A stretch of DNA of 64,000 nt from Archivesica marissinica (lineage: Eukaryota > Mollusca > Bivalvia > Venerida > Vesicomyidae): positions 13,177,918 through 13,241,917 of the forward strand of contig CM026391.1 of assembly GCA_014843695.1 (NCBI GenBank). The letters run 5' to 3'. The notes beneath the pieces are model-generated. The model was not told the DNA's origin and made no database searches. It worked only from the letters and a program-made list of their open reading frames with translations. Shown piece after piece: positions 1-10,409 of the stretch. Each line of letters opens with the position of its first letter. Within the stretch, counting starts at the first letter, position 1. The position numbers and the translations under genes were made by a program.

Positions 1-34
1 GGACTAATCCCATGCTATTATTATAAGTACTGAA

Positions 35-289
35 CAGTACCGTAGCCAGAGGAAAATTTCAACCAAAGCAATCTAGGGGGGGGGGGGGGGGTCAGGGGGG
101 TTTTCGGATTTAATGTATAGACGTATAATTATATACTGACCTTTCAGCTCTCTAGCAGTCAACATTTTATTACAGCAAAGGGATATTTTTGGCATTTTAT
201 TTATTTAATTATTCATTTATTTTTTGTTTGCCTTGGAAATTTTAACTGAGGAAACTGCCTCGGTGTGCCTCAGTGTGGCTACGGGCCTG
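35..289 (+). mobile_element. CAG...CTG MITE with 5-bp target duplication
   Basis: The left end CAGTACCGTAGCCA and the reverse complement of the right end, CAGGCCCGTAGCCA, form a 14-bp TIR with two mismatches. The element is flanked by a perfect direct repeat CTGAA (30-34 and 290-294). It contains a run of 16 G at about 77-92. There is no coding capacity. A hAT-type origin is plausible. Confidence 0.65.
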
Positions 290-424
290 CTGAAGATAGG
301 TACATTGTGTAACAATATATGGTAGACAGTATCTCCGAGGCAACTGCCTCAGTGTGCCTCAGTGTGGCTATGGGGCTGCTGAAGATAGGTACATTGTGTA
401 ACAGTATATGGTAGACAGTATCTC
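248..424 (+). repeat. 89-bp duplication of a MITE right end
   Basis: Two tandem copies of an 89-bp unit. The first includes the last 42 bp of the MITE at 35-289 plus its right flank; the second begins at 337. Confidence 0.7.
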
Positions 425-587
425 AAGTGATTGGAAATGAACAATTAAAATCTGAAGTCCCAAATTAAGGGCCACAATAAGTTTTAAGTAGAAGAAATTT
501 CCTTCATTCCTATACTTTATTTTGTATCAATGTTATTTGTTGCCTACTAAGATTTTATAGAGAGAGCTTGAAATACTGTCCTGATTC

Positions 588-633
588 CAGGGTTCATTCT
601 AGGTCATAATGTTTGGGAGAAGTGAGACAGGGC
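588..633 (+). mobile_element. MITE C left-end fragment
   Basis: CAGGGTTCATTCTAGGTC and the following bases match the left end of the MITE C copies at 16864 and 18382. The fragment is cut off just before the MITE E array. Confidence 0.6.
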
Positions 634-648
634 GCAATTGTACCCTTA

Positions 649-1371
649 ACCCTTTCCTTCATAGAGATTTAGGTTAATATATTATTATATCTCCATACAA
701 ACGACAGCCATTTAACCCTTTCCTTCATAGAGATTTAGGTTAAAATATTATTATATCTCCATACAAACGACAGCCATTTAGCCCTTTCCTTCATAGAGAT
801 TTAGGTTAAAATATTATTATATCTCCATACAAACGACAGCCATTTAGCCCTTTCCTTCATAGAGATTTAGGTTAATATACTATTATATCTCCATACAAAC
901 GACAGCCATTTAACCCTTTCCTTCATAGAGATTTAGGTTAAAATATTATTATATCTCCATACAAATGACAGCCATTTAACCCTTTCCTTCATAGAGATTT
1001 AGGTTAAAATATTATTATACCTCCATACAAACGACAGCCATTTAACCCTTTCCTTCATAGAGATTTAGGTTAAAATATTATTATATCTCCATACAAACAA
1101 CAGCCATTTAACCCTTTCCTTCATAGAGATTTAGGTTAAAATATTATTATATCTCCATACAAATGACATCCATTTAACCCTTTCCTTCATAGAGATTTAG
1201 GTTAATATACTGTTATATCTCCATACAAACGACAACCATTTAACCCTTTCCTTCATAGAGATTTAGGTTAAAATATTATTATATCTCCATACAAATGACA
1301 TCCATTTAACCCTTTCCTTCATAGAGATTTAGGTTAAAATATTATTATATCTCCATACAAACGACAGCCAT
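649..1371 (+). repeat. 66-bp tandem array, 11 copies, built from the MITE E left end
   Basis: Eleven units with a period of exactly 66 bp, each beginning TTAACCCTTTCCTTCATAG. The same sequence is the left terminus of the intact MITE E at 15591-15855, so every unit carries a terminal inverted repeat. Confidence 0.9.
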
Positions 1372-1460
1372 TTAGCTATCATGCAGTGGATAAGTAGTCG
1401 CCATACCTATCCCCACTTCCATAGATATTACTGGAACTACATGAGATTCTGGCCTATCTG

Positions 1461-1755
1461 ATGAACATTGGTTTGGGTACTACATTGTCAATGTATGTCA
1501 TATTGGTAATGGTGTTAAGAGGTGCTTCTATGAGGGAAAGGGTTTATGAACATTGGTTTGGCTACTACATTGTCAATGTATGTCATATTGGTAATGGCGT
1601 CAAGAGGTGCTTCTATGAGGGAAAGGGTTTATGAACATTGGTTTGGGTACTACATTGTCAATGTATGTCGTATTGGTAATGGCATCAAGAGGTGCTTCTA
1701 TGAGGGAAAGAGTTTATGAACATTGGTTTGGCTACTACAAAATATCAAGTCCTGT
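1461..1755 (+). repeat. 85-bp tandem array, about 3.4 copies, built from the MITE E right end
   Basis: Units start at 1461, 1546, 1631 and 1716. Each contains ATGAGGGAAAGGGTTTA or a variant, the right terminal repeat of MITE E (compare 15841-15857). About 90 bp of MITE body (1372-1460) separates it from the left-end array. Confidence 0.85.
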
Positions 1756-1988
1756 TAGAATTTTCTTTTTATTATAGGCTGAATTGTTTTATGCATGATG
1801 CAAACATGTGCTAAACATGTGCTAAGCATGTGCTAAATGGCGCTAGAACGTCGTGCTTAGATGTCACTGATGGCTCAGGTCCAAACGTTGATGTTAACAA
1901 TATCTCAGTGGTTGGATACAACAGGCATAAAGCAGCGGGAATTAAATGTGTTGGTATGCTGTAAAACCAACTCAACAGCATCAAAAAC

Positions 1989-2191
1989 AACAACTTCTGT
2001 GCACCCATTCTCTATATAATATACAAAATAATTAATGTTTAAGTAACACAGCAGGAAGTAACTTTACAACAACCTCTGTGCACCCATTCTCTATATAATA
2101 TACACAATAATTAATGTTTAAGTAATGCAGCAGGAAGTAACTTTACAACAACCTCTGTGCACCCATTCTCTATGTAATATACAAAATAATT
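1989..2191 (+). repeat. 79-80 bp tandem repeat, 2.6 copies
   Basis: Units begin at 1989, 2069 and 2148 with ACAAC(C/T)TCTGTGCACCC. No link to a known element was seen. Confidence 0.8.
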
Positions 2192-2610
2192 AATAATTAA
2201 GCAAAGGCTCGAGTAACGACTGAAAGATGGCTCGAGTGACGCCTCCAGGGAAGACTCGATTATATGTCCTGGTGTAATACATTTTGCAGAAGAACCTGTA
2301 AGAATACTCCCAGGTTCATGTCACAAGTTATATCTTAAAGTCCCAAAATTATGCGTCTTTTAATTCAACTGAAAAACTCAAAATTTATTGCATAATTATG
2401 CATATTTACCCTAGTAATTTATCATTAGTAAACCATAATTTGCAAAGCTGTAAGCTATTTTCTGAAGCATTATTCATTAAATGGAGGTAATTGGCAAATA
2501 GTAATTTCCCAATAACCTTTTCATTTGTGGGCAGATCTTCAAAATTTCACTTTCACAATTATTATTGAAAAATTGAAATTTCAGAACAGACGGAACACCG
2601 AATCACCGAA
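2192..2610. other. AT-rich stretch without recognised features
   Basis: Two short partial repeats of GGCTCGAGT(A/G)ACG near 2206-2240, otherwise AT-rich DNA with no open frame or repeat that I can assign. Confidence 0.5.
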
Positions 2611-3126
2611 TTATCGTCGTTACCGGTTGCCCATATGAGCGACGCCTCCTGAAGAGATTAGTCATTTTATATTTTTGGAGGGTAGTTCAATGATACAGAC
2701 AGAGATTCATTCCAGAGACTCCTCTGGTTCTTTTATGTGCACGATGTAAAGCACCGACACAAGACCTTGGCTTAAAGTCCCAATTGAAAGACTGTTAATT
2801 TTTTAGGGTCATACAGCGGATCAACCATGCGACCCCTGAATTAACCCATTTCATTCGGGATACCGTTCAAACAGTATTTGCAAAGAACATAGAGCCAGAT
2901 CGGCCGCCATGGAACGTGCCGTCTGATCAGGCTCTATGCTGTTTGCTATTCATATGATCTTGCTAAGACACTTGGCTATGTAGCAAACAACATAGATCCT
3001 GATCAGCATGCATCGTCACGCTGTGGCTGATCTGGATCTATGTTGTTTGCAAAAGCCTTTAAATATATCCAGAATTAAATGGGTTACCAGTCCAAGTGTT
3101 AATCAATTGACTACAGATCCATCTGT
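2611..3126 (-). mobile_element. SINE1 copy (minus) split by MITE B
   Basis: Tail and body (2611-2841) match the SINE1 consensus seen at 20701-20992, reversed, and the tRNA-like head resumes at 3087-3126. MITE B lies between them. The uninterrupted SINE reads GGATTACCAG at this point, so the MITE used the TA of that sequence. Confidence 0.8.
2844..3084 (+). mobile_element. MITE B, 241 bp, TA target duplication
   Basis: TIR ACCCATTTCATTC at the left; the right end reads ...AATTAAATGGGT, and both ends are bordered by TA. It contains two internal imperfect palindromes: one with arms CATAGAGCCAGATC / GATCAGGCTCTATG, the other with arms AACATAGATCCTGATCAG / CTGATCTGGATCTATGTT. No ORF. Probably a non-autonomous Tc1/mariner-type element. 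Confidence 0.85.
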
Positions 3127-3186
3127 AGCACACCAGTGTAGCACAGTAACCTTCTTTGTGCAAAAATTATCGTAGTCTATAAAGTT

Positions 3187-3269
3187 GATTCAAAAGCTCA
3201 CTCAGAGCTTGTGTTGTACCGTTGATATCTTGCTGACTCAAAATAAAATTAATCTATTCTTATCTTACT
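3187..3269 (+). repeat. Dispersed about 80-bp repeat, probably a retroposon 3' end
   Basis: Nearly identical to 6810-6885. Contains the short palindrome AAGCTC-ACTCA-GAGCTT and ends AATAAAATTAATC followed by a TATCTTA-like tail, as in 3' ends of SINEs or LINEs. Confidence 0.65.
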
Positions 3270-3382
3270 TGATATCATCCCGTACTGTAAATCACAACTG
3301 CTGTATATGCACTGGAAGTAGTAGCCAAGGGGAGGTCCTGGTACAGTAGTTTATAAATTGTAAATTTGTTCCAATACAAATG

Positions 3383-3490
3383 TATTTTAGCGTGATTGCG
3401 AAACGACATTAGTTTATCACTGCTGATGGAATCCATCGTCACAAGGGAGAGCGAAGGGTCTATTTGGGGTTTAAGTGCCTTGCCTAGGGC
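3383..3490 (-). mobile_element. SINE3 fragment that feeds into a tandem array
   Basis: TATTTTAGCGTGATTGCG, GATGGAATCCATCGTCAC and AAGTGCCTTGCCTAGGGC match the body of SINE3 (36572-36810). Its TGCCTAGGGCACAATCATAA segment continues directly as the 34-bp array. The tRNA-like head is lost. Confidence 0.8.
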
Positions 3491-4575
3491 ACAATCATAA
3501 TTTCATAATGGTTACAGTGTTTTGCCTAGGACACAATCATAATGGTTACGGTGTTTTGCCTAGGGCACAATCATAATGGTTACGGTGTTTTGCCTAGGAC
3601 ACACTCAGAATGGTTACGGTGTTTTGTCTAGGGCACAATCATAACGGTTATAGTGTTTTGTCTAGAGCACAATCATAACGGTTACTGTGTTTTGTCTAGG
3701 GCACAATCATAACGGTTATGGTGTTTTGTCTAGGGCACAATCATAATGGTTACAGTGTATTGCCTAGGACACAATCATAATGGTTACATTGTTTTGTCTA
3801 GGACACAATCATAATGGTTACGGTGGTTTGTCTAGGACACAATCAGAATGGTTATGGTGGTTTGTCTAGGACACAATCATAATGGTTATGGTGTTTTGCC
3901 TAGGACACAATCATAATGGTTACAGTGTATTGCCTAGGACACAATCATAATGGTTACATTGTTTTGTCTAGGACACAATCATAATGGTTACGGTGGTTTG
4001 TCTAGGACACAATCAGAATGGTTATGGTGGTTTGTCTAGGGCACAATCATAACGGTTACAGTGTTTTGCCTAGGGCACAATCATAATGGTTACGGTGTTT
4101 TGTCTAGGGCACAATCATAATGGTTACGGTGTTTTGTCTAGGGCACAATCAGAATGGTTACGGTGTTTTGTCTAGGGCACACTCATAACGGTTACTGTGT
4201 TTTGTCTAGGGCACAATCATAATGGTTACTGTGTTTTGTCTAGGGCACAATCATAATGGTTACGGTGTTTTGTCTAGGGCACAATCAGAATGGTTACGGT
4301 GTTTTGTCTAGGGCACAATCATAACGGTTACTGTGTTTTGTCTAGGGCACAATCATAATGGTTACGGTGTTTTGCCTAGGGCACAATCATAACGGTTACT
4401 GTGTTTTGTCTAGGGCACAATCATAACGGTTACTGTGTTTTGTCTAGGACACAATCATAACGGTTACTGTGTTTTGTCTAGGGCACAATCATAACGGTTA
4501 CTGTGTTTTGCCTAGGGCACAATCAGAATGGTTACGGTGTTTTGTCTAGGACACAATCATAACGGTTACGGTGTT
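3480..4575 (+). repeat. 34-bp tandem array, about 32 copies, derived from SINE3
   Basis: The period is 34 bp after the first unit. The core TTGCCTAGGGCACAATCATA corresponds to SINE3 TTGCCTAAGGACACAATCGT. A five-unit block (170 bp) with TGTATTG and GGTGGTTTG variants at about 3736-3870 recurs at 3902-4036. Confidence 0.9.
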
Positions 4576-4773
4576 TTTTCAATCAAAACTTGCAGTTTAT
4601 GCTACATCATCATCTTTTCTTTTACTTGTATCAATAAATAGATCAGCTTGTTATATAATATATATCGAATAACACAAAACAGCTAATATCAAGGACGGTA
4701 AACAACGAAAGTGAGGCTTGAAAAGGGCACTTCTATTTTACGCCAGTTTATTTATATTTATATATTTTAATCT

Positions 4774-4972
4774 CAGGGTTCCTGCTGGCAGTAGCCAATT
4801 GCGAGAAATTACAAAAAAAATTGGCACATGTTTTGTCAAATGTATGGCATCAAATATTTATCTGTGAACTATATGGCTCTTAGTTGGCGCCAAGTTTTTC
4901 TAATTGGATCCTGTTTTTTTTCAATTGGCGACAGAAGTGGCGCAGACAAACACTGAGACAGTGGGAACTCTG
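4774..4972 (+). mobile_element. CAG...CTG MITE, 199 bp
   Basis: Left end CAGGGTTCCTGCTG and reverse-complemented right end CAGAGTTCCCACTG form a 14-bp TIR with three mismatches. No clean target duplication seen. Non-coding. Confidence 0.55.
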
Positions 4973-5119
4973 CTTCTGCAATAATACAATAAAACATCAT
5001 TTGTGTTGATCAAATAGGGGTCACAATAGTAAAATGTAAAGCATGCATTTTTCAGCAGATATACAGTGCAATAGTTATGGTATCAATTTTTTACATTTTT
5101 CATAATATTTCACAGTTTA

Positions 5120-5538
5120 CAGTCAAACCTGTCTTAACCCTTTCAACCCCAAGTAACTGGCATGGACTAGTCCATGATATTTTTAGACCAATAAATTAAT
5201 AACAAAATTACATTTGGATCAGTTCATTTATCAAAATGGGTAATTTTATCTAAAAATAGTAATAATTATTACTGGCAAAAAAGTGCAGATCCTGATGAGA
5301 CGGCTCGTTACGAGCCGGCTCATCTGGATCTACACTTTTCATAAGCCTATTTAGAGGCCTGTGGGGTTGAAAGGGTTAAGCAGCAAGCCAAGGGAATCAC
5401 AGAAAGTGGCTGCTTAGCACAGGTGGCTGCTTAATAGAGGTGAAATGTATAATAAACAGCAAATTGGGAATCTGGAAACTGGCTGCTTAATACAGGTTGG
5501 CTGCTTAATGGAGGTGACCACTAACACAGGTTTTACTG
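5120..5538 (+). mobile_element. MITE F (pogo/Tigger-like ends) split by MITE A
   Basis: Ends CAGTCAAACCTGTCTTAA and reverse-complement CAGTAAAACCTGTGTTAG are bordered by TA on both sides. CAGT(N)AAACC ends with TA duplication are typical of pogo/Tigger-type elements. The body is rich in a repeated TGGCTGCTTAA motif. MITE A sits at 5137-5376. Confidence 0.8.
5137..5376 (+). mobile_element. MITE A, 240 bp, inserted in MITE F
   Basis: TIR ACCCTTTCAACCCCA / TGGGGTTGAAAGGGT with flanking TA. Internal palindrome with arms AGATCCTGATGAGACGGCTC / GAGCCGGCTCATCTGGATCT. The empty site is visible in the MITE F copy at 7070 (TGTCTTAAGCA), proving a TA target. Confidence 0.9.
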
Positions 5539-5668
5539 TATATTAAATTTTGTATTTGTAATAAGTTTACCATGCTTAGAACTAATGTTACTTTGTACAT
5601 TTGTTGACAGCATCAGACAGAAAATTAATTTCACCACCTATTGGGTTTCCTAAAAATAAACTGTGTTT

Positions 5669-5826
5669 TACGTTTATTTATCGTCGCTATCGGTTGCCCA
5701 TATGAGCGACGCCTCCTGAAGAGATTAGTCATTTTAATGTCCCATCTGAAAGACTGTTAATTTTATTAGGGTCAGATCCCTGGATTACCAGCCCGGCGTG
5801 TTACCACTGGACTATAGATCCATCTA
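5669..5826 (-). mobile_element. SINE1 copy (minus), internally deleted
   Basis: Tail (TTACGTTTATTTA), the block ending CGGTTGCCCATATGAGCGAC, then after a deletion the tRNA-like head (CCTGGATTACCAG...ACTATAGATC). Confidence 0.75.
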
Positions 5827-6080
5827 AAAATAAACAGTTTGCGCTTGTGCACAAATGTGGAGTCCACAGATAAATTGGCGCACAACATATCTACATGAAT
5901 TACGTTCATAATGTACATCCCATGAGGGATTTGACATTCGAGGAAGAATGATAGACTAGATTGGTCATGGAAACGGCTGTTTGTTTTGAAAATAGCCTTG
6001 GAAATGCAAGTTTATGACAATTAATTAATGACAATGACAAAATATTATTTGCCTTCCTTTTAATGCCATTCATTTAATTC

Positions 6081-6346
6081 CATGGATTAATTTGTGACCG
6101 ACGCCCCATGGATTAATTTGTGACCGACGCCATGGATTAATTTGTGACCGACACTATGGATTAATTTGTGACCGACACTATGGATTAATTTGTGACCGAC
6201 GCCCCATGGATTAATTTGTGACCGACACCATGGATTAATTTGTGACCGACGCCCCATGGATTAATTTGTGACCGACGCCATGGATTAATTTGTGACCGAC
6301 ACCATGGATTAATTTGTGACTGACACCATGGATTAATTTGTGACCA
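6081..6346 (+). repeat. 23-26 bp tandem array, about 11 copies
   Basis: Units ATGGATTAATTTGTGACCGA with a variable spacer of CACC, CGCC or CGCCCC. Confidence 0.9.
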
Positions 6347-6448
6347 CTGCGCCTTCATTTCTGGCCAACAGTGGTCATTAAACAGAAATATCAATGCGCT
6401 ACAAATTAGAAAGTGCATTGTTTATAAGCTTGCTTGGCTAATTTGTTT

Positions 6449-6700
6449 GGCTGTCCGATTAGCGCAGTAGTTAGCGCGCTCGCTTCTCACTAATGCAACC
6501 CGGGTTCGATCCTCGGACCGGGAAGTATGTGAGATGGTACGGTGGTCGCCATATCGGACATGTGGGTTTTTCTCCGGGTACTCTGGTTTTCTCCCACACG
6601 ATGACCACATTTACGCTTTCATCCGTGCCAACGAGAGTGATTAATATAAGTTGTTAAAACGTGCTTCACAATCGTTGTAAAATAAATAAAGTTTAAACTT
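6449..6700 (+). mobile_element. SINE2, near full length
   Basis: tRNA-derived head with A-box TTAGCGCAGTAG (6459) and B-box GGTTCGATCCT (6503-6513). The middle holds CTCCGGGTACTC, resembling cores known from other metazoan SINEs (from memory). The 3' part reads GAGAGTGATTAATATAAGTT and ends AAATAAATAAAG. The last part is shared with SINE3. Confidence 0.85.
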
Positions 6701-6809
6701 AATTTGTTTATTTTTGAATTCAGAATTTAACATACGGTACATAGCATATTAGGTTACTGTCTTATAAATTTTAAATTATTAGTCTTGTCTCCTAAGCAAA
6801 AAACATGTC

Positions 6810-6885
6810 GGTTCAAAAGCTCACTCAGAGCTTGTGTTGTACTGTTGATATCTTGCCGACTCAAAATAAAATTGATCTTATCTTA
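6810..6885 (+). repeat. Second copy of the dispersed about 80-bp repeat
   Basis: Matches 3187-3269, with the same AAGCTCACTCAGAGCTT palindrome and AATAAAATTGATC(TTATCTTA) tail. Confidence 0.65.
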
Positions 6886-7069
6886 GAGGTAGATAGAAAG
6901 AGACTATGCTTTGATGTGTATTTCTTCTCGATTTTTTTCTCTATTCGCCTAATAAATTAAAATTTATGACAGTAACCAAATATCCGTTATATTATTATAG
7001 CATAGATAAATATTCCATTAACACACATAATTATATAAAATGCCATTAAATATTTAAAAATATTAAGTA

Positions 7070-7298
7070 CAGTCAAACCTGTCTTAAGCAACCAGTCAAA
7101 GGAGTCAGAGAAAGTGGCTGCTTAACACAGGTGGCTGCTTAATAGAGGTCATATGTATAATCAAACAACATATTGGGAATTTGGAAACTGGCTGTTTAAT
7201 ACAGGTTAGCTGCTTAATGGAGGTGACCACTAACACAGGCTTGACTGTAATACAGGTTGGCTGCTTAATGGAGGTGACCACTAACACAGGTTTGACTG
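7070..7298 (+). mobile_element. MITE F copy with duplicated right end
   Basis: Ends CAGTCAAACCTGT and reverse-complement CAGTCAAACCTGTGTTAG, each flanked by TA. The last 64 bp or so (TACAGGTT...TTGACTGTA) occur twice in tandem. This copy lacks MITE A and preserves the empty TA site. Confidence 0.85.
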
Positions 7299-7330
7299 TA
7301 TATATTTATTTTATACATGAAATATTTCCA

Positions 7331-7600
7331 GCGCCTCCGTGGCCGAGTGGTCTAACGTTCGGTGTTAGAACTCGCCTAGCATCACAGGTATGGGTTCGAA
7401 TCCTAGATGGTATGTGTTGAAAACACTCGCGCCGCTCATCAGAGCATAGCATCACAGGTGTCGGTTTGAATCCTAGATGGTATGTGTTGAGATAGTTGTC
7501 AGTCCTTACTGGAGGATGGAGCTATCTCTCCAAATTAGCAGACTGGTAGGCAGTAGACACTTGTCGCTGTAAGACCTTTTGTTTTTTTGTTTGTTTTTCT
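7331..7600 (+). mobile_element. SINE5, class-II tRNA-like head
   Basis: Head GCGCCTCCGTGGCCGAGTGG has a Leu/Ser-type A-box (TGGCCGAGTGG), with B-box GGTTCGAATCC at 7393-7403. The segment around the B-box is duplicated (second copy GGTTTGAATCC near 7463). The 3' side runs into T-rich DNA. Confidence 0.7.
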
Positions 7601-7609
7601 ATTTTTGTG

Positions 7610-7658
7610 TTTGGTTTTTTTTTTGGTTTTTTTTTTTTGGTTTTTTTTTTTTTGGTTG
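7610..7658 (+). repeat. T-rich simple repeat
   Basis: GG followed by runs of 9 to 13 T, repeated about three times, next to the SINE5 3' end. Confidence 0.8.
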
Positions 7659-7808
7659 AGAATGTTTTAGGTTTTTTATATTCTTATTTTGAGAATTCGT
7701 TTTTTCAAATTTTCTATTTTTGTTAAATAATACAAACATAATACGATATAAATACATGTTTTTAACGTTCTGTTTTGTTCCCTACTTATTAATAACTTCT
7801 ATGGTTTA

Positions 7809-8045
7809 ACCCTTTCAACACCAAGTAACTGACATGGACTGGTCCATGATATTTTTAGACCAATAAATGAATCAGAAAATCACATTTGGATCAGTTCATT
7901 TATCAAAATGGGTAAAAACATTTCTAAAAATAGTTATATTACTTGAAAAAAGTGCAGATCCTGATGAGACGGCTCATCACGAGCCGGCTCATCTGGATCT
8001 ACACTTTTTGTAAGCTTATTTAGAGGTCTGTGGTGTTGAAAGGGT
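7809..8045 (+). mobile_element. MITE A, 237 bp
   Basis: TIR ACCCTTTCAACACCA / TGGTGTTGAAAGGGT, TA flanks, and the same central palindrome as the 5137 copy. Confidence 0.9.
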
Positions 8046-8600
8046 TAATCATATTACTAGAGACTTCGGTTGTCGTTGAATTAAAATAGCGTGTCCCCCT
8101 CACCACTGCTAATGTTCGAATCCCACTGAGGATGAGGGGGGGGGTGAAGGTGGAAAGAGGCAGATTCGATATATTTTCTCTCGGATGCTTGCACATTGTA
8201 CATGATATTGAGCAGATCTCAATTTGTCAACATTGGCTTCTATGTCATAAAGATCGCCAATTGTTAAAACACATGCAGGTTAAAATCATCCGTGCTCTTT
8301 TCTCAAAGCCTTTTAGCATCCTATCAGAATTAACATTGATAACAAATTCTAAATTCATCGTTCATATCTCAATGTGCAAATTATGTTAGAACAAAAGGGA
8401 AGTAACTTTTGTAGGGTTTTCCCTTAATAGGTCGGCAATATTTTAAGCAAAACTAGTTGTTTAATTTTACAAACCATGATATTTATTTTAAACAATACCA
8501 GTACATTACATATTTTCTGCTTATTTCCATTTGTGATCATTTAATTATGTTTTAGAGACAGTTCTGTTGGTTTTTGGGGTTTAAAAATTATGTGAAAACA
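8046..8600. other. Stretch without recognised genes
   Basis: Contains an 85-codon open frame (8132-8389) with no recognisable motif, preceded by a run of nine G; otherwise AT-rich. Confidence 0.4.
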
Positions 8601-8885
8601 GGGTTTAAAATTGCACCAACAAGTTATGTGATAAAAGGGTTTAAAATTGCACCAACAACTTACTTATGTGATAAAAGGGTTTAAAATTGCACCAACAACT
8701 TATGTGATAAAAAGGTTTAAAATTGCACCAACAACTTATGTGATAAAAGGGTTTAAAATTGCACCAACAACTTATGTGATAAAAGGGTTTAAAATTGCAC
8801 CAACAACTTATGTGATAATAAGGTTTAAAATTACACCAACAACTTATGTGATAGCGGGGTTTAAAATTACAACTTATGTGATATA
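8601..8885 (+). repeat. 36-bp tandem array, about 8 copies
   Basis: Units GGGTTTAAAATTGCACCAAC plus AACTTATGTGATAAAA; the last unit is shortened. Confidence 0.9.
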
Positions 8886-8904
8886 CCGTAACAACTCTCC
8901 TGTT

Positions 8905-9110
8905 ATTAGTGGTGGTGGTGGTAGACGACGGGTGTCCCTTTCACGCACAGGGTAGAACCACTGACCTTCTGCAAGTCAGCTGGACAGCTTCCCCACTTGA
9001 AAGAATTCCACACCCCCAGTGGGATTCGAACCAACAGAGGTTTAAAGTCAACGACCGTAAAACCCCAGCCCTCCCCACACCCCCGGCCACGGAGGCCACC
9101 ACAACAGGGA
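8905..9110 (-). mobile_element. SINE6-like element, tRNA-like head on the minus strand
   Basis: On the minus strand a B-box GGTTCGAATCCC (9032-9021) lies downstream of a degenerate A-box region (CGTGGCCGGGGG, 9092-9081) behind GGTGGCCTCCGTGG. It begins with a GGT microsatellite on the plus strand. Single copy in the window, so the limits are approximate. Confidence 0.55.
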
Positions 9111-9415
9111 ACTGAACATTACTATTGTCATATCGTAATCGCATAGAATGCAACAACAGTACCTTCTTCCGAATTACAAAACTGTTTCAAACACCCATCA
9201 CATACAGGGTCCATCCGGAGATTATTTTCCCGCTATATGATCTCAGGTGACTTTTGCCTACTATGAACATCAGCTACAATCAATATCTGTTGGCATTTCG
9301 TTCATGTCTGCTTTCTTGTGAATGATCAATGTCAGTGCCCCCCTTACCCCCTTACGATCCAGTTTGTATTGCATTTTTCGCATTTATTTAATTTTCAGGA
9401 ACTGTCAAAATAAAT

Positions 9416-9441
9416 CTTACGCACGTGCGTACATGCGTAAG
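9416..9441. other. Short palindrome with CACGTG
   Basis: CTTACGCA...TGCGTAAG forms an 8-bp stem around a loop that contains ACGTGCGTAC. It abuts AGCCTAGCTACGCGCCTG, which resembles a MITE right end. Confidence 0.45.
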
Positions 9442-9890
9442 CCTAGCTACGCGCCTGACATACTCGACTGGTAATGGAGCATTAAAAGAAAATGATCGAT
9501 TCTTTATTCTTTTGTGCAAACATGGACGCCGGTAATGGAAAAGTAAATGGCAGAATCAGCATTAAATTGAGCAGAAAATATCAATAACACCTTATTACCT
9601 TGTGGATCAAAATGTAATGAATTGTAAAAAATAAAGACTGTTTTCATTTCCCATATTTTAAATAATTGCCAACATTAATTTCATCTCTGAGAATAAATTG
9701 AATGTTATAAGTGCATTTCTTTATGAAGACATACAGCCAAACAGGAAGTGAGAACGTAGTTTGTCACCAAATTGACATATTAGAACGTTCAAGAAATTAA
9801 TTAAATTTTGATTAGAATTTCCTTATTGGGAACATTCCCTGAGATTAGAATTCCAAATTGCTTCGGGTATTAATTATCGCTGTTAACACC
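9442..9890. other. AT-rich stretch without recognised features
   Basis: No open frame, repeat or element end that I can assign, apart from the MITE-like end at its left border. Confidence 0.5.
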
Positions 9891-9971
9891 GATTTTCACA
9901 CATGCAGGTTAGCTAACACATTAGACTGTGAAACCATGGATCGCAGGTTCGCTACCACGGTCTGACTCTTA

Positions 9972-10212
9972 ACTCATTTCATTCTGGATACCGTTCAAAC
10001 GGTATTTGCAAAGAACATAGAGCCAGATCAGCCGCCACAGAACATGCCGTCTGATCATGCTCTATGCTGTTTGCTATTCAGATCATCTTGCTAAGACACA
10101 TGGCTATGTAGCAAACAACATAGATCCTGATCAGCATACAGCATTACGCTGTGGCTGATCTGGATCTATGTTGTTTGCAAAAGCCTTTAAATGTATCCAG
10201 AATGAAATGGGT
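9972..10212 (+). mobile_element. MITE B, 241 bp
   Basis: Same length and double-palindrome structure as 2844-3084. Right TIR TATCCAGAATGAAATGGGT; TA on both sides. Confidence 0.88.
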
Positions 10213-10409
10213 TAATATATTAACACTCTTTCAGATGTGACTATAAAATCGATGTCTTGTGTATCGGTGTCATACACAGGGCATATAAACGCGAACCAGT
10301 GATGCTTCTAGAATTGGAGATGAGCGTCTTCTGAAACTTGACTGCCAGAATCCTTTAGCCTCCAAAACATAAAATGACTAAAATACTGCAGGAGACTTTG
10401 CCCCGATTA

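Noticed and set aside
6449..6520. Functional tRNA gene
   Set aside because: A- and B-boxes are present, but the acceptor stem is not closed and the sequence continues into a SINE body repeated elsewhere in the window; same for the heads of SINE1, SINE3, SINE4 and SINE5.
8132..8389. 85-codon plus-strand frame
   Set aside because: No recognisable motif, no supporting splice or promoter signal; length is within chance for this composition.
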